A DNA stretch of 64,000 nt. Source: Bacteroidaceae bacterium (lineage in GTDB: Bacteria > Bacteroidota > Bacteroidia > Bacteroidales > Bacteroidaceae). A model generated the notes under the pieces. That model had not been told where the DNA came from, searched no databases, and saw nothing but the letters and a program-made list of their open reading frames with translations. The stretch lies in NCBI GenBank assembly GCA_017529865.1, contig JAFXNA010000001.1, positions 62,001 to 126,000 of the forward strand, given 5' to 3'. This document shows, piece by piece, positions 52,959 through 60,800 of this stretch; the first letter of the stretch is position 1; every line of letters starts with the position of its first letter. A program made the position numbers and the translations under genes.

Positions 52959-54415
52959 TTTCTTTTTATTCTGATTGTTTTCAATTTACTTAATGGCAAG
53001 TCATGATGGATAACATGTGCTACGAATAACAGAACAAGTAGAGTATTGATAACCATCCTCAAGATACTGGAATCGATAGCCGATGCCACATACTGCATGG
53101 CTGCAAAGAGCACCACAGTAATCAGGATATAGGTGAATATACTCTTCAGGTCATAGTCGATACGATTTTTCTTCTGTCCTACAAAGTAGGAGAACAGCAT
53201 TACGGTGCCGTAGCCCGCAAAACCTGCCCACGCACATGCGGTGTAGCCTATCTCTGGGATGAAGAAATAGTTCACCAACAGCAACACAATACAGCCTGTA
53301 ATAGAGAAGATAGCACCCCAGATGGTTTTGTCAATCAATTTGTACCAAAACGACAGGTTAAAATGGATGCCCATCATAATCTCGGCTGCCATTACAATCG
53401 GCACAATACCCAGTCCCTCACGATATTTCTCCTCAACGATGAACTGGAACACATCGATGTAAGCCATCACACAGAGGAATGCCAGCAAAGTGAACATGAT
53501 GAAATACTTCATCGCTTGAGCATATAGCTCCTTGCTGTTCTTATCTTTTGCCGAACCAAACACAATCGGCTCATAAGCAAAGCGGAATGCTTGGGTGATG
53601 AGTGCCATAATCATTGCAATCTTGATGCAGGCGCCATAGATACCGAGTTGATGACGTCCCTCTTCTGGGTCGAGGATACGTGGCAACATAATCTGTCCGG
53701 CCACTTGGTTTAGGATGCCTGCGATACCCAGTACAAGTAGCGGCCAGGAGTAGCGCAACATTTCCTTACATTTCTGCCCATCGAACTGCCACTTGAAACC
53801 TACCAATTCACCTATCAAACAAAATGAGATGATGGTGGTACAGATGAGGTTGATAGCAAAGGCATAGCCGATATGGATTTCCCACGAAGGGTCGATTTTT
53901 GGCATCAGCCAGTAAGCCACTACATTCAGGCCTACACTGAGGAAGATAAACAGTAGCTTCAGTCCTGCAAACTTATAAGAGCGATGCTTGTAGCGCAAAT
54001 AGGCAAAGGGGATTGCCTGAAAGGCATCTTGGGCTACGACTAAGAACATCATCCCTACATACCACTTGTGGTTGGGATAGTCGAGCAGGGAAGCAATCGG
54101 GTTGATAAAGGCCAACACTAACACCACGAAGGTGAGGCACACACCGCCTACCATCATCAGTGCTGTGCTATAGACACGCATCTTGTCGCCTTCTTCCTTA
54201 TTCATAAAGCGGAAAAAGGTAGTCTCCATACCAAAAGTCAGAATCACCAACAACAATGCTGTCTGGGCATAGATATCGTTATAGATGCCGTAATCGGCAC
54301 AGCTCTTCAGCGTATAAGTGTAGAGGGGGACCATCAGGTAGTTCAAGAACCTGCCGATGATACTACTCATCCCATACACCGCTGTGTCCTTCACCAGTCC
54401 CTTTATATTTGCCAT
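52955..54415 (-). CDS. Polysaccharide/oligosaccharide flippase, MOP superfamily
   Basis: About 486 residues with 13-14 helices. It begins NIKGLVKDTAVYGMSSIIGR and FLNYLMVPLYTYTL, which is the N-terminus of the Bacteroidetes flippase family (PF01943/PF13440), placed beside ruvB in several Bacteroidales. TTFFRFMNKEEGDKMRVYST is the cytoplasmic loop. It differs clearly from the flippase at 1334-2809. It starts 16 bp after the ruvB stop. ATG 54415 is preferred because the longer frame (54439) overlaps ruvB and lacks family similarity. The substrate is unknown; candidates are O-antigen, teichoic-acid-like or lipid II-type precursors. Confidence 0.85.
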   Translation of the reverse strand: MANIKGLVKDTAVYGMSSIIGRFLNYLMVPLYTYTLKSCADYGIYNDIYAQTALLLVILTFGMETTFFRFMNKEEGDKMRVYSTALMMVGGVCLTFVVLVLAFINPIASLLDYPNHKWYVGMMFLVVAQDAFQAIPFAYLRYKHRSYKFAGLKLLFIFLSVGLNVVAYWLMPKIDPSWEIHIGYAFAINLICTTIISFCLIGELVGFKWQFDGQKCKEMLRYSWPLLVLGIAGILNQVAGQIMLPRILDPEEGRHQLGIYGACIKIAMIMALITQAFRFAYEPIVFGSAKDKNSKELYAQAMKYFIMFTLLAFLCVMAYIDVFQFIVEEKYREGLGIVPIVMAAEIMMGIHFNLSFWYKLIDKTIWGAIFSITGCIVLLLVNYFFIPEIGYTACAWAGFAGYGTVMLFSYFVGQKKNRIDYDLKSIFTYILITVVLFAAMQYVASAIDSSILRMVINTLLVLLFVAHVIHHDLPLSKLKTIRIKRK

Positions 54416-54431
54416 TCTTCTTGTTGTATAT

Positions 54432-55475
54432 TCAATCAAACAGGTTATTCATTCCTCCTCCATTCGACTCGTAGATGTTACGTCCTAAGTGCTTATACGC
54501 CAACTCTGTGACTTCACGTCCTCGAGGTGTACGCTTCAGGAAACCTTCCTTGATGAGGAATGGTTCGTAAACCTCTTCCACCGTTCCTGCTTCCTCGCCC
54601 ACTGCTGTAGCTATGGTGTTGATTCCCACAGGTCCACCCTTGAACTTATCGATGATAGTGGTGAGAATCTTGTTGTCGATTTCATCGAGACCATACTTGT
54701 CGATGTTAAGCGCCTCGAGTGCCACCTTTGCAATCGCCGTATCGATATTACCGTTTCCTTTCACCTGGGCAAAGTCACGCACACGACGCAACAGTGCATT
54801 GGCGATACGTGGAGTACCACGACTACGGCTTGCTATCTCGTAGGCAGACTCTTCGTCGCAAGAGATTTTGAGCAGTCGAGCCGAGCGCATAATGATTCTG
54901 GCAAGCACATCGGCATCGTAATACTCCAAGTGGAGGTTGATGCCGAAACGAGCACGAAGTGGGGCTGTAAGCAATCCACTACGGGTGGTAGCTCCTACAA
55001 GCGTAAAAGGATTCAGGTCAATCTGGATGCTACGAGCTGAGGGGCCCTTGTCTATCATGATATCGATGCGATAGTCTTCCATTGCGGAATACAGATATTC
55101 CTCCACAATAGGGCTGAGACGATGAATCTCATCGATGAACAACACATCGTTCTCCTCAAGCGAGGTGAGGATTCCAGCCAAGTCGCCCGGCTTGTCGAGC
55201 ACAGGGCCGGAAGTAATCTTGAAGCCTACCCCCAGTTCGTTGGCAATGATTTGCGACAGCGTTGTCTTACCCAGTCCTGGAGGGCCGTGCAATAGGGTAT
55301 GGTCGAGCGGCTCACCACGATACTTCGCTGCCTCAACAAAGATTTTCAGGTTCTCCACAATCTTCGTTTGGCCGCTGAAGTCCTGAAAGCGAAGCGGGCG
55401 CAGTGCGTTCTCAAAATCCTTCTCCTTGCTCCCAGCTACGTATTGCTCTTCGTGTATGTCAAAGTCAGTATTCAT
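54432..55475 (-). CDS. ruvB: Holliday junction branch-migration helicase RuvB
   Basis: A 347-residue AAA+ motor. Walker A is [20 protein letters not shown] at about residues 62-81, Walker B is [12 protein letters not shown], and the arginine finger region is [20 protein letters not shown]. The C-terminal winged helix includes [20 protein letters not shown] and [19 protein letters not shown]. It is normal in length. It is the first gene of a four-gene minus-strand operon and has a consensus -7 element 25 bp upstream. ruvA and ruvC are not in the window. Confidence 0.97.
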   Translation of the reverse strand: MNTDFDIHEEQYVAGSKEKDFENALRPLRFQDFSGQTKIVENLKIFVEAAKYRGEPLDHTLLHGPPGLGKTTLSQIIANELGVGFKITSGPVLDKPGDLAGILTSLEENDVLFIDEIHRLSPIVEEYLYSAMEDYRIDIMIDKGPSARSIQIDLNPFTLVGATTRSGLLTAPLRARFGINLHLEYYDADVLARIIMRSARLLKISCDEESAYEIASRSRGTPRIANALLRRVRDFAQVKGNGNIDTAIAKVALEALNIDKYGLDEIDNKILTTIIDKFKGGPVGINTIATAVGEEAGTVEEVYEPFLIKEGFLKRTPRGREVTELAYKHLGRNIYESNGGGMNNLFD

Positions 55476-55500
55476 TACACCTTATTTATTATTAAAGTGT

Positions 55501-55530
55501 GCAAAATTACAAAATAAATTTCAAATACAA
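55501..55530 (-). promoter_or_regulatory. Promoter of the ruvB operon
   Basis: On the minus strand, TTG (55528-55530), 18 bp, TAATTTTGC (55501-55509). Confidence 0.62.
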
Positions 55531-55554
55531 CTTATAAATTAAAGATTATTAAAT

Positions 55555-55590
55555 AAAAACAAGGTGCTCGAACTATTGTCCGAGCACCTT
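55555..55590 (-). terminator. Intrinsic terminator after the 1270-residue protein gene
   Basis: AAGGTGCTCG and CGAGCACCTT form a perfect 10 bp stem (55561-55590), followed on the minus strand by GTTTTTATTT. It separates this gene from the ruvB operon. Confidence 0.92.
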
Positions 55591-55611
55591 TGCATTATAG
55601 GGAGTCTTTGT

Positions 55612-58600
55612 TTACTTCACGAAGTACTTCTTACCATTGATGATATTAAGACCCTTCACAGGAGCAGCGAGTTTCTGACCTGCGAGGTTGTAGATACCTA
55701 CAATAGCCTTTTCGTTAGCTACGATGTCCTCGATGCCGCTGTTGATAGCTGGGTCTGTACCTGCTGTACCGATGTAGTAGAGACGGAAGTTATCGCAGAT
55801 GAACCAGTCAGCACCGATATTACCATCTTTCTTTACACCAATGCGGAGCTTGCCGTCTTCACCAACCTTAACCTGAACGAAGTGGTTGTAGTAGAGTGCA
55901 CCGTTCGTGTACTTGTCGAGTTCACTAGCTTCCTCAGATGTCTGGTTGCACCAGAGCTGCATAGCCTGCATTGTGTTAGGCATGATATAGCCAGTGCCTG
56001 ACTCTGAAGTAGCAACAGTACCAACCCATTCTGTACCTGTTGGTACGCGACCTTCGCTACAGTAAGCTACTTCTGTTTCAACAGCCTCAATGCTTGATGT
56101 TGCATAGAAGTATGCCTCCTTGTTGCTTGTAGCAGCACCAGAGAACTTAGAATAGTCATCGCTTGAGCTACCGTGACGATAGAATGCCTGAACATAAGCT
56201 ACATAGTGACCTGCTGGCAGACCAGAAAGATCCTGATAAACGTTGAAGCCCTTCTCGTAGCACTCAGCGTTGGTAGAAGTAGTACCACCTGCGCCAAAGC
56301 CTGAAGACCAGCCTGTGAAGTCACCTATTGTGTCGAATGTTGAGTTGATAATAACCTCAGAGAGGTCGACTGGGTTGTCAACAGATGCGTCAGAGTAATC
56401 TACAGTTATCTTCAGAGCAGAACTGAAATAATTAGCCCGATCAATGAGAGCTTCAACCTCTTCGTTGTTCTTATTGAGGTTGGTCAAAACATTATCGATA
56501 TCGTCAACCAATGTATTAGCCTTATTCAGAACGTCTGTAGGAGCAGATTCTAAGTTTTCCTCTATGCTGGAGATAAGGTTGTTCCAAGCTTCATCCAAAG
56601 CTGCATAGTCAGCAATTGATGTTTTTGCATATTCAAGAGCTGCTTCTGCTTGTCCGATTGCTTCAAGACACTTATCACCTTCGTTGCTTGCAACTGCCTG
56701 ATTGAGTGCTTCGATAGCATCCTGTACCATCTGCTTAGCATCATTACCACCGATTGTTTCCTCGAACAATCCATTAAGTTTTGTGAGAAGCTCGTTGATT
56801 GCATCCATATAAGCGCTTGCATCAGCACCAATGTAGAAGAGACGGAAGTTGTCGAAGATTACCCATGTGTTGTTAGCTGGGTTGGTGAGACCGATAAGAA
56901 TGCTGTCACCGTCGGTTGTAAGTGTGAAGTTGATTTCATTCTGGTAGGTCTTACGGTCTTCGTCAAGATGGAAGTAGAAGTTCGAACCTGTCATACCGTT
57001 TGGTATCCAACCATAATCGGTTTGTACGTCAGCAAGTTCATCACTTTCGTAGATTTGTTCTGCTTGAGCAAATGCATAGATATTGTGAATCTTCTTCTTG
57101 AAGTCGTTACAGAAGAGATATGCATTGATACCAGCTTCGTTACCAATCTCTGGATTCTGATCCCAATATCCTTTTGCACCTGTAGCATCATCATTACGTT
57201 CAAATGCCTGAACTGTGAGCTTATATGCTCCCTTAGGCATATCGCGTACAATCTGTGACATGGTGAATGAAGCGTGCCATTTCTCTGCATTACCACCGTT
57301 AACATCGATTTCTCCATATTTTGCGCTTTGGTTTGCACCCTGTCCATTTGTTTTAGAGTTCAAACCTCCCCATACAGGAGCAGAACCTGAGACTTGCCAA
57401 CCAGAGAAGTCTGTATTGAAATCTGGGTTCATAATCAATGGAGTGAGTTCGTCGCCAGGCTTCACATTAGCAGTAATATACTCAACAATCATCTTACTTA
57501 CAGTTGAAGAGATGGTGTCAATCATTGCAGCGTCAGCAGTACCTTCGTTGTATGCCTCCACAAGCGTGAATTCGTAGTATTCACCAAGGATAGCACCAAG
57601 GTCTGGGAAGTCACCATTCTCAAATGCCTCTGCCTTAGCACTGAGTTCTTCCATCAGATCTTCCATTCTGACATAGTCAGCAACTGACTGAACAAGAGCC
57701 TTGTAAGCTTCAGTCAGAAGAGAGTCTTCTTTCTGGTAGTCGCTTGTGCAATTCTTAGCAGCGTCAAGTTGATCAGCGTATGCTTCCTTAATGTCGTTGT
57801 TAGCCATGAGGCTTTCAACATCTGGATACTCTTTCTCATACTGAGCAATCTTTGCATCGAGCAATACCTTGAATGGATCGTCTTCAACTGATCCGTAGTA
57901 CTTCAGTGTGAAGTTATCGGCACAGATCCAGTTTACAGTTGTGTTCTCTGTCATGAAACCAAACTCAAGGTCTGCTTCAGTAGCGTTGATGAACATCAAC
58001 TCGAAGTGCTCTGGAGCGTTGTTATTGGTGTGGATAGCTTCTTTGAAGATATTCTCACCTGCCTTAGCAAAGAGGTAGGCACCCTTTTCAAGACCTTGGT
58101 TAGATTCGTCCTGACGTGAAGAGATTGCATCACACTCGAATGAATACTTACCTGCTGGCAAGTTCTTCACGAGCTGGTAAACACTACCGTTACCCAGTGT
58201 ACGCTTACCACCTGGATCCTTGTTGAAGTTAGAGTTAGCCCATGCCTCGATGAACTGGTTAACTGTAACATCACCATTGCTGTAATTTGCACCCTGATAT
58301 CCTAGGTTCGTTACAGTAGAGCCTTGTACATAGTTCAGCGTCCAACCACTGATGTTACCTATTGAGAAGTCTGGGTTGACAAGCAGGTCTGTTGCATCAA
58401 CAGGATTGTCGTCTGAAGCTAGTTCGAAGCGGTATGCAAGAATAGCTTTCTTAACTTCAGCAATACCTTCCTCTATCTCTTCGTAGAGAACAGGAGTTGT
58501 AGAGTTCAAGATAGCCTTCAGCTTTGAGAGGTCGAACTTGGTGCCATAGTTGTCTTCAGTTTCAGCAATAAATTCATCCAATAAACCGTCTGCGAGGTAG

Positions 58601-59424
58601 TTCCATGCTTTCAGGTGTGACTGGTATTTCTCGAATTCTGATACAGGCATGAACTTCCAGTCGATGCACAGTTCAGCATCTTCCATTCGCTCTTCTTCTG
58701 CTGCGCCTGGGTTGTATGCCTTGTTGGTAACACTCAACATAGGAGTCAAAGGCATTACGATAGATGATTCTTCAAGTGATGGGTCGTAGTCGTTGTCCAA
58801 CTTGTTGAAACCAAGGTAGGTCTCAGGATTGCCGAAGATACTGTCTGCAGCGTGTGAGTTCCATGCTGGGTTCAGGTCAGATACGCTGAAGCGATAAACA
58901 CCATTGCCCATTGACTTGATATCCCACATGTGGTCTTCCTGACCCTGGTTGTCAACAAACATTGCGTAAGTTGAAGTTGGGAATACATACCACCAACGGT
59001 TGTTGTAGAAGTCAACAATGGTGTAAGTCTTACCATCCCATTCTGGAATTTCGATGTTCGTTGTGTCAACCTTCATCACTTCTTCACCATCTACTTCTAC
59101 ATAAGTTGTGTCTGTCGTGAAGATAGGTGCAAGACGGTACTTGGCGATCATAACTGGGTTACCACTTCCCACCTTAAGAGCAGCGTGAGTGCTCCATTGT
59201 GCATGGGTAGGGCATTGTGCGTTAGAAAGGAATGCATCCGCCTCTACATTGTAAAGGTAGTAAACGGTAGTATCACCTTCCCAATACGGTGTGTTTGCCT
59301 GTTGAGAAACCTTCAGCTCTGAAGCAAACTGATAGTCTGCAACTTTAGGTTTAGCCCAATTCTGCGCAAACATTGTAACTGATGCAAGCATCGTTACACA
59401 AAACAAAAGTAATTTTTTGTTCAT
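55612..59424 (-). CDS. Very large secreted protein with three carbohydrate-binding-like modules and a C-terminal sorting-type tail
   Basis: A 1270-residue exported protein. The signal peptide is KKLLLFCVTMLASVTMFAQ. The N-terminal region (about residues 20-280) has WxxP/YxxYNVEADAFLSNA, like ricin-type or PF-rich Prevotella domains. Three galactose-binding-like jelly-roll modules follow, at about residues 345-520, 670-860 and 1040-1215. Each starts with (L/I)xNPDF or INSTFD...GW. Each has a (L)PAGKYSFxxxA block (LVKNLPAGKYSFECDA; RDMPKGAYKLTVQAF; LSGLPAGHYVAYVQAF) and ends WxxxDNFxLxYxG. Helical coiled-coil-like spacers separate them. The last residues, YNLAGQKLAAPVKGLNIING and KKYFVK, match the tail of the 857-residue protein. 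No catalytic domain is seen. Confidence 0.82.
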   Translation of the reverse strand: MNKKLLLFCVTMLASVTMFAQNWAKPKVADYQFASELKVSQQANTPYWEGDTTVYYLYNVEADAFLSNAQCPTHAQWSTHAALKVGSGNPVMIAKYRLAPIFTTDTTYVEVDGEEVMKVDTTNIEIPEWDGKTYTIVDFYNNRWWYVFPTSTYAMFVDNQGQEDHMWDIKSMGNGVYRFSVSDLNPAWNSHAADSIFGNPETYLGFNKLDNDYDPSLEESSIVMPLTPMLSVTNKAYNPGAAEEERMEDAELCIDWKFMPVSEFEKYQSHLKAWNYLADGLLDEFIAETEDNYGTKFDLSKLKAILNSTTPVLYEEIEEGIAEVKKAILAYRFELASDDNPVDATDLLVNPDFSIGNISGWTLNYVQGSTVTNLGYQGANYSNGDVTVNQFIEAWANSNFNKDPGGKRTLGNGSVYQLVKNLPAGKYSFECDAISSRQDESNQGLEKGAYLFAKAGENIFKEAIHTNNNAPEHFELMFINATEADLEFGFMTENTTVNWICADNFTLKYYGSVEDDPFKVLLDAKIAQYEKEYPDVESLMANNDIKEAYADQLDAAKNCTSDYQKEDSLLTEAYKALVQSVADYVRMEDLMEELSAKAEAFENGDFPDLGAILGEYYEFTLVEAYNEGTADAAMIDTISSTVSKMIVEYITANVKPGDELTPLIMNPDFNTDFSGWQVSGSAPVWGGLNSKTNGQGANQSAKYGEIDVNGGNAEKWHASFTMSQIVRDMPKGAYKLTVQAFERNDDATGAKGYWDQNPEIGNEAGINAYLFCNDFKKKIHNIYAFAQAEQIYESDELADVQTDYGWIPNGMTGSNFYFHLDEDRKTYQNEINFTLTTDGDSILIGLTNPANNTWVIFDNFRLFYIGADASAYMDAINELLTKLNGLFEETIGGNDAKQMVQDAIEALNQAVASNEGDKCLEAIGQAEAALEYAKTSIADYAALDEAWNNLISSIEENLESAPTDVLNKANTLVDDIDNVLTNLNKNNEEVEALIDRANYFSSALKITVDYSDASVDNPVDLSEVIINSTFDTIGDFTGWSSGFGAGGTTSTNAECYEKGFNVYQDLSGLPAGHYVAYVQAFYRHGSSSDDYSKFSGAATSNKEAYFYATSSIEAVETEVAYCSEGRVPTGTEWVGTVATSESGTGYIMPNTMQAMQLWCNQTSEEASELDKYTNGALYYNHFVQVKVGEDGKLRIGVKKDGNIGADWFICDNFRLYYIGTAGTDPAINSGIEDIVANEKAIVGIYNLAGQKLAAPVKGLNIINGKKYFVK

Positions 59425-59508
59425 ACGTTTTGGTTTAAATGAATTAGTTAATACAAAAATTTGTTATCTCAATATTTCTTTGTCGATTGCCTAATGGCTT
59501 TTAATCGT

Positions 59509-59541
59509 GCAAAGGAAAGCATTTTATTTCATTCCACCAAA
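59509..59541 (-). promoter_or_regulatory. Promoter of the 1270-residue protein gene
   Basis: On the minus strand, TTTG (59538-59541), 20 bp, TTCCTTTGC (59509-59517), one mismatch in the -7 element. The leader is about 80 nt. Confidence 0.6.
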
Positions 59542-59578
59542 CTTTTTGGGAAAAACTTTCACTTTTGAGGCAAAAAAA

Positions 59579-59610
59579 TTGCCTATAATAGAAATAAGGT
59601 GTAAATTTGC
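59579..59610 (+). promoter_or_regulatory. Promoter of the radical SAM gene
   Basis: TTG (59579-59581), 20 bp, TAAATTTGC (59602-59610), 19 bp before the ATG. Confidence 0.7.
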
Positions 59611-59629
59611 AGCCGAAAATTAAAAGACG

Positions 59630-60406
59630 ATGACTGTATTATATGCTTCTCCTATCTTTGGTCCCATCCACAGCCGCAGGCTGGGTGTCTCACTTGGTAT
59701 CAACCTCTTGCCTCCTGACGGCAAGTGCTGTTCGTTCGACTGCATCTATTGTGAATGCGGGTTCAATCATGATTTCATTGCCCACGACCGAATGCCGAGT
59801 CGTCAGCAGGTCTATGATGCCCTGCGCCAACAACTGTTAAAGATGCAGCAAGAGGGTCCAAAGCCCGATGTACTCACCTTTGCCGGCAATGGAGAACCCA
59901 CGATGCACCCCCACTTTCCAGAAATCGTGGACGACGTGATTAAGCTGCGCGATGAGTTCTTCCCAAATGCCAAAGTCAGCGTGCTGAGCAATGCTACACA
60001 AATACTCCACCAACCTGTGTTCGATGCGCTGAAGAAAGTCGACAACAATATATTGAAACTCGACACTGTATCGAATACATATATCCTTCGCCTTGATCGT
60101 CCTGTCAATAGCAACTATGACGTTGCTCGACTCATCGATAAAATGGCTGAATTCCAAGGACATTGCATCGTTCAGACTATGTTTCTCAATGGAGAATTCG
60201 AGGGTCAGGACATCTCAAACGTAGACGACAAATATATCAATCCTTGGCTCGAAGCCCTCCAGACAATAGGCCCTAAGGAAGTAATGGTATATACCATTGA
60301 TAGGGAAACTCCGGCCCACCAATTGCAGAAAGCAACCCACGAACAACTCGATGCCATCGCTCGACGAGTAGAAGCAATAGGCATCAAATGTCAGGTCTCG
60401 TACTAA
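59630..60406 (+). CDS. Radical SAM protein (COG0731-like)
   Basis: A 258-residue enzyme. The 4Fe-4S cluster motif CxxxCxxC appears as KCCSFDCIYCECGFNHDFI (about residues 33-51). The N-terminal GPIHSRRLGVSLGINLLPPD is characteristic of this group. FAGNGEPTMHPHFPEIVDDV binds SAM (GGE-like NGEP). The protein resembles COG0731, related to the wyosine-synthesis enzyme family, but bacterial members have unknown substrates. The terminal part (EVMVYTIDRETPAHQLQKAT) is a family block. No partner gene is adjacent. Array 3 begins 8 bp after the stop. Confidence 0.85.
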   Translation: MTVLYASPIFGPIHSRRLGVSLGINLLPPDGKCCSFDCIYCECGFNHDFIAHDRMPSRQQVYDALRQQLLKMQQEGPKPDVLTFAGNGEPTMHPHFPEIVDDVIKLRDEFFPNAKVSVLSNATQILHQPVFDALKKVDNNILKLDTVSNTYILRLDRPVNSNYDVARLIDKMAEFQGHCIVQTMFLNGEFEGQDISNVDDKYINPWLEALQTIGPKEVMVYTIDRETPAHQLQKATHEQLDAIARRVEAIGIKCQVSY

Positions 60407-60414
60407 TCAATTCT

Positions 60415-60496
60415 TTTCCACGTAAGGGAACATTTTTTCCCACATAGGGGAACAATCTTTCCCACGTATGGGAAAAAGTATTCCCCCGTAAGGGAA
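60415..60496. repeat. Array of four 22-bp-spaced palindromes (array 3)
   Basis: Units of TTCCC-ACGTAt-GGGAA type have centres at 60422.5, 60444.5, 60466.5 and 60488.5, exactly 22 bp apart. The first has one mismatch. No conventional terminator follows the radical SAM gene, so the array may do that job. Bases 60497-60635 hold no further structure that I can support. Confidence 0.85.
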
Positions 60497-60635
60497 AAAA
60501 GCGAACGAAGAAGGCTCTCCTCTCCTTCGCCCTGCCCTTTATCGTGAAGAACAAGGAAATCGCTGTTTTTACTGAACAGCAAAACACGTGATTTGTGTCA
60601 ATTTTCGGGAAAATTGTAAAAAAAAACAATAAATG

Positions 60636-60668
60636 TTTGGCCAGTAATAAATAAGGTGGTAACTTTGC
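60636..60668 (+). promoter_or_regulatory. Promoter of the duplicated-domain lipoprotein
   Basis: TTTG (60636-60639), 20 bp, TAACTTTGC (60660-60668). The leader is about 130 nt, AT-rich at its end, with no SD. Confidence 0.7.
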
Positions 60669-60800
60669 AACTCAATTGATGATGAATGTGTAGCAGATGA
60701 ATCCTCAAGATGTGCTGTTGAAGCAGGGAATGAAATGCAAAAACTAAGACTTAAATAACAAACAATATCAAATCATTAATTTTTTAAAAAAGTTTTACAC

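Noticed and set aside
60384..60629. Minus-strand open frame across array 3
   Set aside because: Its residues are translated repeats (VGK/RGK strings) and it overlaps the radical SAM gene end.
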